From NCBI RefSeq assembly GCF_000170955.2, contig NZ_ABCY02000001.1, forward strand, positions 186,001 through 250,000: a stretch of 64,000 nt of DNA. Direction: 5' to 3'. How positions within the stretch are numbered: the stretch's first letter is position 1; each line of letters opens with the position of its first letter. Under the pieces are notes generated by a model. The model made no database searches. It had not been told where the DNA came from and was given only the letters and a program-made list of their open reading frames with translations. Positions 56,561 to 64,000 of this stretch are shown piece by piece. Both the position numbers and the translations under genes were made by a program. The DNA is from Borreliella valaisiana VS116 (lineage in GTDB: Bacteria; Spirochaetota; Spirochaetia; Borreliales; Borreliaceae).

Positions 56561-56707
56561 AATCTCCTTTACTCTTTAAAGACCTATTACAAGCATAAAT
56601 TCTCCAAAAAAATACAAAATTTAATGCTATCATATAAAATTATTAATGATAATGTTAAATATATTACATCATTATGCTACTACTAATAATAGTAAAAAAG
56701 AGGAAAA

Positions 56708-58273
56708 ATGAAAACTAGATATCTTTGCCTAGCCGCATTTTCAGGAATTCTTACAACACTTGCAATTCCAAATGAAATTAAAGAAACCGGATATTCAATC
56801 CTAGGATTTATTGCTTATGTACCGCTTTTTTTAGCCTTAAACAAAATAGAAGATAAAAAAACATTAATAGGATTAACCGTATTTTACTTCATAATAGCCA
56901 ACTGCTTGCAAAATTTTTGGCTTGGATTTTTTCATGCATTTGGATGGATTACACTCATAGGAGTGTTAATAGGATACATTCCATATTCATTAACTTTAGG
57001 TTATTTTCTTTATTACTCTTTAAAAAGCTTTAAAAATAAAGCAATAACAATAACAATGCTTTTTACATTTTATGATTACTTAAGATCAATTGGATTTTTA
57101 GCATATCCCTGGGGACTTGCAGCTTTTACAGTAAACAACTTCAATAATTTAATTCAAATAGCAGACATTTTCGGTGTATTTTTTGTATCATTTGCAGTCT
57201 ACTTTTTAAACTCAGGAATTGCAGATTTTTTAATCCATAAAAACAAAACAAATTTGCTAAACACAATATTTCCAATATTATTAGTAACAACATCTTTTAC
57301 TTACGGAATACTTAAAAAAACAGAACTAAAAAGCTTATTATCAAAAGAAATAGATAGTCTAAACATTGCAGCTATTCAGCTTAATATTGACCCATGGTTG
57401 CCTGGAAATGACGAGAAAGGAATAAGAGATTCTATTACAATTACAGAACAAGCCTTAAAAGAAAATCCACAAATAGAATTTGTAATCTGGAGCGAAGGAG
57501 TACTAACCTACCCTTTTAGCAAAGAAGACCAGTACTTTAAAAACTATAGCTTGCATAATGAGCTGAAAAATTTTATAAAAGAACATAAAATCCCATTTGC
57601 CATTGGTGCTCCCTCAAATGTAGACAAAACTATAGGGATTCAACAAAATTCTATTTATATGATAGAGCCAGACCTTAACATTGCAAACATATACTCTAAA
57701 ATATTCTTAGTCCCTTTTGCAGAAAAAATTCCGTTTTACGAATATGAATTTGTAAGAAACTTTTTTTTAAAAAATTTTAGAATCTTGGGACAGATTGAAG
57801 GTAATAAAATTGAAATATTGAAATTGAAAAAATTTAAATTTGCCCCCTTAATATGTTATGATGATGCATTTCCAGAACTTTCAAGATTTTACAAAATCCA
57901 AGGCGCTAATATATTGTTAAACTTTTCAAACGACTCTTGGTCAAAAACAAATTCAGCAGAATGGCAACACTTTGTTGTGTCTAAATTTAGAAGCATTGAA
58001 AATGGAATCAAAACCATTAGAGCTACAAACTCAGGAATTACTGCGGTCGTCAACGAATATGGAGAAAGTACTGAAAAGTTAGAAACTTTTACAAAAGGCT
58101 ACTTATTATCAACAGTAAAACTGTCTCCAACATTTACAACCATTTATGAAAAAATTGGAGACTCGTTTATATATATATTAATAATAATGTTTGCAATTAC
58201 AACACTAAGATTTTACTTTATAGAAGATAAAAACCAATTATTATCATCCTCTTTAGTAAAAATTAAAGTCTGA
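56708..58273 (+). CDS. lnt: Apolipoprotein N-acyltransferase Lnt
   Basis: Adds the third acyl chain to lipoproteins at the inner membrane, important in a lipoprotein-rich spirochaete. The 521-residue product has about six N-terminal membrane segments (to residue 205) with FAYPWG-like [12 protein letters not shown], then a nitrilase domain. The active-site Glu lies in [13 protein letters not shown], a Lys in the region after [10 protein letters not shown], and the Cys in [31 protein letters not shown] follows, then a final membrane helix. AGAGGAA precedes the ATG. The last 61 bases overlap the convergent gene. Confidence 0.94.
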   Translation: MKTRYLCLAAFSGILTTLAIPNEIKETGYSILGFIAYVPLFLALNKIEDKKTLIGLTVFYFIIANCLQNFWLGFFHAFGWITLIGVLIGYIPYSLTLGYFLYYSLKSFKNKAITITMLFTFYDYLRSIGFLAYPWGLAAFTVNNFNNLIQIADIFGVFFVSFAVYFLNSGIADFLIHKNKTNLLNTIFPILLVTTSFTYGILKKTELKSLLSKEIDSLNIAAIQLNIDPWLPGNDEKGIRDSITITEQALKENPQIEFVIWSEGVLTYPFSKEDQYFKNYSLHNELKNFIKEHKIPFAIGAPSNVDKTIGIQQNSIYMIEPDLNIANIYSKIFLVPFAEKIPFYEYEFVRNFFLKNFRILGQIEGNKIEILKLKKFKFAPLICYDDAFPELSRFYKIQGANILLNFSNDSWSKTNSAEWQHFVVSKFRSIENGIKTIRATNSGITAVVNEYGESTEKLETFTKGYLLSTVKLSPTFTTIYEKIGDSFIYILIIMFAITTLRFYFIEDKNQLLSSSLVKIKV

Positions 58274-58983
58274 CGTTCTTTCCAAAATGGAAAATTTTTA
58301 GTAAAGTCATTTTTCTTAGCATTCACATTAACAGAAAAGGAAGTATCGTTGGACTTTGAAATTTTTAAAGACTTTAAATCGTAATAATCATCAACTGATA
58401 AATACTCTCGCTCATCCGCATCAATTTTAGATGAAGCATTTGATAAAATTGATATAAAATCATCTTTTGATTTAAACTGACCCATAACATTAATTTTATC
58501 TGCAATAACAGAGTCAACCAAATCAAATTTTTGAGAAATTAAAGCTCTTGCAAACTTTCCAAATTGGAATTTAATAAATTTATCTTGATTTTTACTTCTC
58601 TCTCTTTGAGCAATATATTCTATTTTAGGAGCATTTGTAAAATCATTGATTTCTATTTTTTCGTGCACTATTCCGGGTATCTCCTCAAGTTTAACATCCT
58701 CAAGCATAACAACCTTGGAATTGTCATCCTTAATTCTAGCATCAAGCTCTTTAACTGCAAGCTTGATATTAACTCCCTTTTTCAAATCTGGATAAATCTT
58801 TAAAGCTTTTACTTGGAAAAGTTTTCCCTTTTTAACTTTACCAACATTTATATACCTTTGACCAACCTCATAATAAAAAATAGCAAGCTCTTTTTGCTTA
58901 TCAACATAAGAAGAACTATCTTGAGCAAACAAATTCAAAAAAACAAAAGAAAATAAAAAATACAGAAGAAATAATCTCCCCAT
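58213..58983 (-). CDS. Secreted TPR/NTF2-like protein (BB0238 type)
   Basis: A 256-residue product with a signal peptide ([17 protein letters not shown]) and a helical TPR-like segment ([36 protein letters not shown]). The C-terminal region from about 135 looks NTF2-like ([34 protein letters not shown], then paired strands ending NWFLSSIK). In B31, BB0238 is known to associate with BB0323 and to be needed for infection (established; identity by position). The last 61 bases overlap lnt on the other strand. Confidence 0.88.
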   Translation of the reverse strand: MGRLFLLYFLFSFVFLNLFAQDSSSYVDKQKELAIFYYEVGQRYINVGKVKKGKLFQVKALKIYPDLKKGVNIKLAVKELDARIKDDNSKVVMLEDVKLEEIPGIVHEKIEINDFTNAPKIEYIAQRERSKNQDKFIKFQFGKFARALISQKFDLVDSVIADKINVMGQFKSKDDFISILSNASSKIDADEREYLSVDDYYDLKSLKISKSNDTSFSVNVNAKKNDFTKNFPFWKERQTLIFTKEDDNNWFLSSIK

Positions 58984-59048
58984 TAAGAACCTCCATTAAC
59001 ACTCAACCTTTAAAATAAAACAAAAGAATGTCAATCTACTATAAGTAA

Positions 59049-59666
59049 TTATAATACAAGTTTATCTCTAATTAAAGAAATGACCTTATTCTTATCTTCT
59101 TCGTTAAAAATATCTATTTCATCGTAAGAAAATTTTATCTTTGAAGATAAGCTGTATTCATTATACCACTTCAAATATTTCCTATTAAGACCCTCAAGGT
59201 AATCTCTGGGAATATTCATTTCAAAGCTTCTATTTCTATTTTTAATTCTGCGCTCAACCTCATCAATACTGCAATCAAGATAAACAAGCAAACTTGGTCG
59301 CTGAGAATGTTCAAGCATATTATCAAGAAGATCGATATATATTTTATACTCCTCGTCAGAAATATATCCATCGCAATTTAAAAGAGCCGCAAACACACAA
59401 TCACCATAAATAGATCTGTCAAGTATGCCCCCTTTTGTTCTAAACACACCTTTTATTAACTTAAACCTTTCATTGAGAAAATTAATTTGAACTGGAAATG
59501 CCCATCTGGATTTATCCTTATAAAATTTACCTAAAATAGCCAAAGTAAAATCATTATTCAGTTCACTGTAAAAAGGAACTTTCAACTCCTTTGATAAAAT
59601 ATTTCCAAGAGTAGTTTTTCCTACTCCAATTAAACCTTCTATTACAATCACCAAGTCTACCTCCAA
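59049..59666 (-). CDS. dck: Deoxynucleoside kinase (deoxyguanosine/deoxyadenosine type)
   Basis: Phosphorylates salvaged deoxynucleosides; Borrelia generally lacks ribonucleotide reductase, so this step matters for DNA precursors (established). The 205-residue product has the dNK pattern: P-loop IVIEGLIGVGKTTLGNIL, FYSELNNDF, FLNERFKL, the DRS motif in ILDRSIYGDCVFA, LLVYLDCSIDEVERRIKNRNRSFE (LID arginines) and YLKWYNEY. It is divergent from the glp operon; the shared gap is 392 bases. Confidence 0.92.
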   Translation of the reverse strand: MEVDLVIVIEGLIGVGKTTLGNILSKELKVPFYSELNNDFTLAILGKFYKDKSRWAFPVQINFLNERFKLIKGVFRTKGGILDRSIYGDCVFAALLNCDGYISDEEYKIYIDLLDNMLEHSQRPSLLVYLDCSIDEVERRIKNRNRSFEMNIPRDYLEGLNRKYLKWYNEYSLSSKIKFSYDEIDIFNEEDKNKVISLIRDKLVL

Positions 59667-59798
59667 AAATAACTTAAATAACTCACATATAAGCTAAAAA
59701 AGAATTGCTAAAACATAAAACTTAACTAATAAAAAAATCCAATGTAAAAATTTTAATATAAAATAAAAAAACCTTAAATAAATTTTTAGAAAAGAAAT

Positions 59799-59832
59799 CA
59801 ATAATTTAAAACTTAAAATTTTTAAATTATTG
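59799..59832 (+). repeat. Perfect 13-bp inverted repeat overlapping the glpF -35
   Basis: CAATAATTTAAAA (59799-59811) and TTTTAAATTATTG (59820-59832) are exact reverse complements separated by 8 bases. The right arm runs into the first three bases of TTGACA, so a protein bound here would contact the promoter. This fits an operator for a repressor or activator of glpFKD. Confidence 0.65.
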
Positions 59833-59858
59833 ACATTAATCTTAATTAAAAATAATAT
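59830..59858 (+). promoter_or_regulatory. glpFKD promoter
   Basis: A consensus -35 TTGACA (59830-59835) and TAATAT (59853-59858) with a 17-base spacer. The start should fall near 59865, leaving a leader of about 195 bases before glpF, which agrees with the long glpF leader I recall from B. burgdorferi. The operon is known to respond to c-di-GMP (Rrp1/PlzA) and Rel. Confidence 0.75.
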
Positions 59859-60058
59859 ATTAAATACGAAATTTATAAATTTATAATTAAAAATATTAAT
59901 TTTTTTTGAAAGCAAGAGGCTATAATATAAAAACCCTAACTGTATTAAAAAAACACTATAAAATTTGATAAAAAAATTTAATATATCCAAATTCAAAAAT
60001 CAAAAATTAAAACTCTTTAATAAAAAATAAAATTGTTATAAAAATAAGGAGGTAAAAT

Positions 60059-60823
60059 ATGAATTATACAAAATTCCAAGAATTTATATCGGAATTTTTG
60101 GGAACATTTATACTATTAGCTCTAGGAACTGGATCTGTCGCAATGACAGTATTATTTCCCTCAAGTCCTGAAATATCAGGAGAAATAATAAAAGGGGGGT
60201 ATACAAATATAGTATTTGGATGGGGATTGGGTGTAACATTTGGTATTTATACATCAGCAAGAATTAGTGGAGCACATCTAAACCCAGCTGTTAGCATAGG
60301 ATTAGCAACTGTTGGAAAATTTCCCGTTTCAAAACTCTTACACTACATTGTAGCGCAAATATTAGGAGCATTTACAGGCGCATTAATAACACTTGTTGTA
60401 TTTTATCCTAAATGGATAGAAATAGACCCTGGCCTAGAAAATACTCAAGGCATAATGGCAACTTTCCCTGCTATTCCTGGATTTTTGCCTGGATTTATTG
60501 ATCAAATTTTTGGAACTTTTTTGCTAATGTTTTTAATTTCTGTTGTTGGAGATTTTGTAAAAAAACATAATGACAATCCATTTATTCCATTCATTGTGGG
60601 ATCAGTGGTTTTAGCAATAGGAATAAGTTTTGGGGGAATGAACGGCTATGCTATTAATCCTGCAAGGGATCTGGGACCAAGAATTTTACTCTTATTTGCT
60701 GGATTTAAAAATCATGGCTTTAACAATCTAAGCATATTTATTGTGCCAATAATTGGTCCAATAATTGGAGCAATTTTAGGCGCTACAATTTACGAATTTA
60801 CACTAAAAAATAACAAAGATTAA
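60059..60823 (+). CDS. glpF: Glycerol facilitator GlpF
   Basis: An aquaglyceroporin that lets glycerol enter the cell. The 254-residue product has six membrane segments and both pore motifs, SGAHLNPAVSIG and NGYAINPARDLGPR; the Asp after the second NPAR is the glycerol-facilitator form. A strong AAGGAGG (60046-60052) lies 6 bases before ATG. First gene of the glycerol operon; glpK follows after 43 bases. Confidence 0.97.
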   Translation: MNYTKFQEFISEFLGTFILLALGTGSVAMTVLFPSSPEISGEIIKGGYTNIVFGWGLGVTFGIYTSARISGAHLNPAVSIGLATVGKFPVSKLLHYIVAQILGAFTGALITLVVFYPKWIEIDPGLENTQGIMATFPAIPGFLPGFIDQIFGTFLLMFLISVVGDFVKKHNDNPFIPFIVGSVVLAIGISFGGMNGYAINPARDLGPRILLLFAGFKNHGFNNLSIFIVPIIGPIIGAILGATIYEFTLKNNKD

Positions 60824-60866
60824 AAGATATTTATCTGTATCTTTGTCAAAATAAAAAGGAAGAATT

Positions 60867-62372
60867 ATGAAATATATTTTATCTATTGATCAAGGTACTA
60901 CTAGCTCGAGAGCAATAGTATTTGATAAAAATGCAAACATAAAAGGGCTTGCTCAAAAAGAATTTACTCAAATTTATCCACAGCCAAGTTGGGTGGAACA
61001 TGATCCTACCGAAATATGGGGATCACAACTTGGAGTTGTAACAGAAGCTTTGGCAAATTCAGGAATTTTGCCCAATGAAATTGATGCTATTGGAATAACC
61101 AATCAAAGAGAAACTACAGTTGTGTGGGAAAAAAACACAGGAAAACCCATTTATAATGCAATAGTATGGCAAGACAGAAGAACTGCAAAAATTTGCGACC
61201 AATTAAAGCAAGAGGGAAAAGATAAAATTATTTTAGAAAAAACAGGCTTGGTTCTAGATTCTTATTTTAGTGGAACAAAAATACTGTGGATCTTGGATAA
61301 TGTAGAAGGTGCCAGACAAAAAGCTGAAAATGGTGAATTATGTTTTGGAACAATAGATACATGGATATTATGGAATCTGACTCAGAAAAAAGTACATGCA
61401 ACCGATTATTCTAATGCTTCAAGAACATTATTATTAAACATTAAAACATTAGAATGGGATGATGAACTTTTAAGCATATTAAATATTCCAAAAGCAATTC
61501 TGCCCGAACTTAAAGAAAGTTCTACAATATATGGCAAAACAGATAAATCACTATTTGGAGCAGAAATTCCTATTGCAGGAATTGCTGGAGATCAATTTGC
61601 AGCAACATTTGGACAAGCATGCCTTAAAAAAGGTATGGCTAAAAATACATATGGAACTGGATGCTTTTTAACGGTAAATATAGGCAAAGAACCAATTATT
61701 ACCCATGAAAAGCTTTTAACTTCGATTGCATGGGGAAGAAAAAAAACTGTAACTTATGTTCTTGAAGGAAGTGTTTTTATTGGTGGAGCCGTAATTCAGT
61801 GGCTAAGAGATGGTCTTGAACTTTTTAGAAAAAGCTCAGATGCAGAATCGTTGGCAAGATCTGTTTCAGATAATGGAGGAATTTATTTTGTACCAGCATT
61901 TGTTGGGCTTGGTGCACCTCATTGGGATTCTTATGCAAGAGGAACAATTTTCGGAATAACAAGAGGATCAACAAAAGCTCATATTACAAGAGCTGCCCTT
62001 GAGAGTATTGCATTTCAAAGTTTTGATATACTAAACACAGTAAAAAAATCCATTCCCAACTTTGAAATTCAAGAATTAAGAGTAGACGGGGGGGCAAGTC
62101 AAAACAATCTATTAATGCAATTTCAAGCTGATCTTTTAGAATGTAAAGTTGTAAGACCAAAAATAACAGAAACAACTGCTCTTGGGGCTGCTTATCTTGC
62201 GGGGCTTGCATCGGGTTATTGGCAAAGCGCCGAAGAAATCATAAGCCTTTGGCAAGTAGATAAGATATTTGAACCTTCAATGCCAAAAAATCAAAGAGAA
62301 AAACTTCTTGAGAACTGGAACAAAGCAGTTGAAAGATCAAAATCCTGGATACAGAATTCTCATAATCTATAA
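60867..62372 (+). CDS. glpK: Glycerol kinase
   Basis: Makes glycerol-3-phosphate for glycolysis and lipid synthesis. The 501-residue product has the FGGY pattern: [91 protein letters not shown] and [27 protein letters not shown] precedes the ATG. Second gene of the operon, important for growth in ticks (established). Confidence 0.98.
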   Translation: MKYILSIDQGTTSSRAIVFDKNANIKGLAQKEFTQIYPQPSWVEHDPTEIWGSQLGVVTEALANSGILPNEIDAIGITNQRETTVVWEKNTGKPIYNAIVWQDRRTAKICDQLKQEGKDKIILEKTGLVLDSYFSGTKILWILDNVEGARQKAENGELCFGTIDTWILWNLTQKKVHATDYSNASRTLLLNIKTLEWDDELLSILNIPKAILPELKESSTIYGKTDKSLFGAEIPIAGIAGDQFAATFGQACLKKGMAKNTYGTGCFLTVNIGKEPIITHEKLLTSIAWGRKKTVTYVLEGSVFIGGAVIQWLRDGLELFRKSSDAESLARSVSDNGGIYFVPAFVGLGAPHWDSYARGTIFGITRGSTKAHITRAALESIAFQSFDILNTVKKSIPNFEIQELRVDGGASQNNLLMQFQADLLECKVVRPKITETTALGAAYLAGLASGYWQSAEEIISLWQVDKIFEPSMPKNQREKLLENWNKAVERSKSWIQNSHNL

Positions 62373-62426
62373 AAGCTCAAAACAGTGCTTTAAAGATTAT
62401 AACAAGAATATATCGGAGACAAAATT

Positions 62427-62627
62427 ATGCATGATTTATTTGATTTTTTAAAATTAGAACAACATATAATAAAAATAAATGGCAAGCAAATAAATCGATT
62501 ATACGAACAACTCTTAACTAAATTTTTTCATCGATATCCATTGATGTTACGCATGGACTTAAGAAATAAAATATTTACACCTTGCAAAAAGGATTCAATT
62601 CATTGGAGAAATACAAAAAATGGTTAA
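62427..62627 (+). CDS. 66-residue ORF between glpK and glpD; first fragment of an Avd-like gene
   Basis: A small open frame with GGAGA 7 bases before ATG. Product MHDLFDFLKLEQHIIKINGK, then INRLYEQLLTKFFHRYPLMLRMDLRNKIFTPC, and an unnatural end (KKDSIHWRNTKNG). The RLYEQLLTKFFHRYPLMLR segment fits helix 1 and the FPxxxR turn of Avd-like four-helix-bundle proteins. The rest of such a protein continues in the other two frames (see the next entry). By position it is B31 BB0242, which I recall as a small hypothetical. Confidence 0.6.
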   Translation: MHDLFDFLKLEQHIIKINGKQINRLYEQLLTKFFHRYPLMLRMDLRNKIFTPCKKDSIHWRNTKNG

Positions 62628-62752
62628 TAATATATTAAATCGAAAGAAAAATCATAAAAATTAAAAGATTTACCAATGCAATTGATTTACAGTGCGATTT
62701 AACAAAATTAAAACAAATGATCTTTTGCGAATTTCTCAAGTCTATCATTTAA
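62575..62752 (+). pseudogene. Remainder of the broken Avd-like four-helix-bundle gene
   Basis: After the A5 run at 62586-62590 the sensible reading moves to the second frame (RIQFIGEIQKMVNNILNRK). After the A5 run at 62647-62651 it moves to the third frame (IIKIKRFTNAIDLQCDLTKLKQMIFCEFLKSII, stop 62750-62752). Removing one A from each run joins the pieces into a protein of about 108 residues ending 23 bases before glpD. Helix spacing and the LxxLKxxIxxxFLKSI end match the Avd-like family pattern; this is inference from pattern. Confidence 0.5.
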
Positions 62753-62775
62753 TTAAAAAAAATAAATTAACTAAA

Positions 62776-64000
62776 ATGGAGGAATATTTAAATTTCATGA
62801 ATAATGACAAAGAAACAAAATTAAAAGATCTTGAAAATCAAGAATTTGATCTTATAATAATTGGAGGGGGCGCAACAGGTCTTGGTATCGCAGTAGACGC
62901 AATCACAAGAGGATATAAAGTAATACTTATAGAAAAATTTGATTACGCAAAAGGAACTTCCTCTAGATCAAGCAAATTAATTCATGGCGGAGTAAGATAT
63001 TTAGCTCAATGGAATATTTCTTTAGTTAAAGAAGCTTTGCACGAAAAAGCCATTCTGGAAAAAAATGCACCTCATCTAATTAACGAATGCGCACTTATTA
63101 CCCCTATTTATAATATTTTAGAAATACCTTATTATTATTTTGGATTAAGTTATTACCACAATCTTATGGGAAAGGAAAAAACTACCAAACACAAAACTAA
63201 ATTACTATCCAAAACATCCACCATTGAAAAAGCTCCTAATATTAAAACAGAAGGCCTTAAATGCTCTATTCTATATTACGATAATTCATTCGATGATGCT
63301 AGAATGGCAATAACATTATTAAGAACTTTTACCGAAAAAGGGGGTATTGCTCTTAACTACACAGAGCTTAAAAAATTCAACAAGGAAAACGGAAAACTCT
63401 CGGGGGTTATCATACAAGATAAATTATCAAAAGAACAAATTTCATTGAAAAGCAAATGTATAATAAACGCAACGGGAATATTTTCAGACGAAATAAGAAG
63501 ATTAGATAATGAAAAAGCTTTAAACATTATAAAACCTTCCCAAGGTAGCCATTTAATAATTAAAAAAGACAAATTTCCCAAAAATCATGCAATATTGATG
63601 CCTAAAACTAGTGATAATAGGATTTTATTCGCTATTCCTTGGTATGGTAGTGTTGTTTGCGGAAGCACCGACATTCCAATAAAAGAGATAGAAGAAGAAC
63701 CTAAAAGATTTGATGAAGAGATTGACTTTATAATAAATAATTTAAACAACTATTTAAATATTAAAATAGAAAAATCAGATATAAAAAGTGTATATACTGG
63801 AATAAGACCATTAATAATGGATCCAAAAGCTGAAGGCAACACTTCAAAAATTTCAAGAAATGAAAAAATATTTATATCAGATTCAAATCTTATTACAATA
63901 GCGGGAGGGAAATATACTACATATAGAAAAATGGCAGAAAAAACCTTGCTCAAGGCAATAGAAAAAAATTTAATACCAAGTCGTACATCAATTACAGAAG
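62776..64000 (+). CDS. glpD: Glycerol-3-phosphate dehydrogenase GlpD (3' end outside window)
   Basis: A membrane-associated FAD enzyme that oxidises glycerol-3-phosphate to DHAP, feeding glycerol into glycolysis. The frame runs from ATG 62776 (MEEYLNFMNN; an alternative ATG at 62797 lies 13 bases after GGAGGA) to the window end, 408 codons. It has the FAD loop DLIIIGGGATGLGIAVDAITRGY, GTSSRSSKLIHGGVRYL, INATGIFSDEIRRL, PSQGSHLII, AIPWYGSVVCGSTDIP, YTGIRPL and AGGKYTTYRKMAE. The family length is about 530, so about 120 residues are missing. Confidence 0.97.
   Translation, partial: MEEYLNFMNNDKETKLKDLENQEFDLIIIGGGATGLGIAVDAITRGYKVILIEKFDYAKGTSSRSSKLIHGGVRYLAQWNISLVKEALHEKAILEKNAPHLINECALITPIYNILEIPYYYFGLSYYHNLMGKEKTTKHKTKLLSKTSTIEKAPNIKTEGLKCSILYYDNSFDDARMAITLLRTFTEKGGIALNYTELKKFNKENGKLSGVIIQDKLSKEQISLKSKCIINATGIFSDEIRRLDNEKALNIIKPSQGSHLIIKKDKFPKNHAILMPKTSDNRILFAIPWYGSVVCGSTDIPIKEIEEEPKRFDEEIDFIINNLNNYLNIKIEKSDIKSVYTGIRPLIMDPKAEGNTSKISRNEKIFISDSNLITIAGGKYTTYRKMAEKTLLKAIEKNLIPSRTSITE

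Larger units (their letters stand above)
59667..60058. other. dck / glpF intergenic region (glp promoter and leader)
   Basis: A 392-base, extremely A+T-rich gap. It holds a 13-bp inverted repeat, the glpF promoter and a leader of about 195 bases. A 14-base palindrome AAATTTATAAATTT lies at about 59870-59883 within the leader. The long hydrophobic open frame on the minus strand (59694-59996) is low complexity and overlaps all of these, so I do not count it as a gene. Confidence 0.6.

Noticed and set aside
59694..59996. 100-residue hydrophobic ORF on the minus strand between dck and glpF
   Set aside because: It is low-complexity Phe/Leu/Ile/Asn sequence produced by A+T-rich DNA and covers the glpF promoter, inverted repeat and leader; no ribosome site is visible.
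62427..62752. A complete diversity-generating retroelement around the Avd-like remnant
   Set aside because: No reverse transcriptase, template repeat or variable repeat occurs nearby; flanking genes are the ordinary glycerol operon.

Overview
This 64 kb window is AT-rich chromosomal DNA of a Lyme-disease spirochaete (Borrelia/Borreliella burgdorferi sensu lato). Gene content and order follow, from memory, the B31 chromosome from BB0182 (flgL) to BB0243 (glpD). Supporting signs are flgL-fliW-csrA, the lmp1 gene with 54-residue repeats, the glpF-glpK-glpD operon, relaxed spirochaetal lipoboxes and very compact packing. I see no prophage, insertion sequence, CRISPR array or rRNA. The species within the complex cannot be fixed from this sequence alone.

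Layout. 1-1.7 kb: end of flgL, then fliW and csrA (flagellar assembly and its post-transcriptional control). 1.7-4.4 kb, minus strand: tsaB, tsaE, a small unknown gene, and rplT-rpmI-infC. 4.6-8 kb: a membrane protein, a lipoprotein, a TatD-type hydrolase and a TPR protein. 8.3-14.5 kb, plus: prfA, prmC, the bifunctional (p)ppGpp enzyme rel and a large membrane protein that looks like a dead M28 peptidase. 14.5-17 kb, minus: ddl and murE. 17.2-20.5 kb: tRNA-Cys, a CNNM/CorC-type CBS protein, hflK and hflC. 20.8-23.1 kb: two tandem tRNA-Phe genes, a degenerate HD-GYP protein and rsmD. 23.2-32.6 kb: one long plus-strand run, galU, an unknown gene, a TPR protein, lmp1, mutL, a coiled-coil protein and a CAU tRNA. 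32.6-43.4 kb: a lipoprotein and efp; pstS-pstC-pstA-pstB; a ZIP transporter; alaS, fliG1, pgl and a SIMPL-domain gene split in two. 43.5-49.5 kb: dus, serS, a lipoprotein and an M16 peptidase. 49.6-56.6 kb, minus: rpmE, rho, a bactofilin, hbb (HU), rpsT, a membrane protein, ychF and a TPR-NHL-VWA protein. 56.7-59.7 kb: lnt, a TPR/NTF2-like secreted protein and a deoxynucleoside kinase. 59.8-64 kb: the glycerol operon with its long leader.

How the genes work together. Many products serve translation (tRNA modification and charging, ribosomal proteins, RF1 with its methylase, IF3, EF-P, ribosome-associated GTPase), the cell envelope (murE, ddl, lnt, lipoproteins, Lmp1) and uptake of host nutrients (phosphate, divalent metals, glycerol, deoxynucleosides). 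Rel is known to influence glycerol gene use in this organism, so the rel region and the glp operon are functionally linked.

The least ordinary items are: a decayed gene inside the glp operon whose three frames together resemble an Avd-like four-helix-bundle protein; a PstA permease carrying two PstS-like modules; a split SIMPL gene; a catalytically degraded HD-GYP protein in an organism with very few c-di-GMP proteins; a long glpF leader with an inverted repeat covering the promoter -35; five near-identical repeats in lmp1; and tandem tRNA-Phe genes with compensatory acceptor-stem differences.
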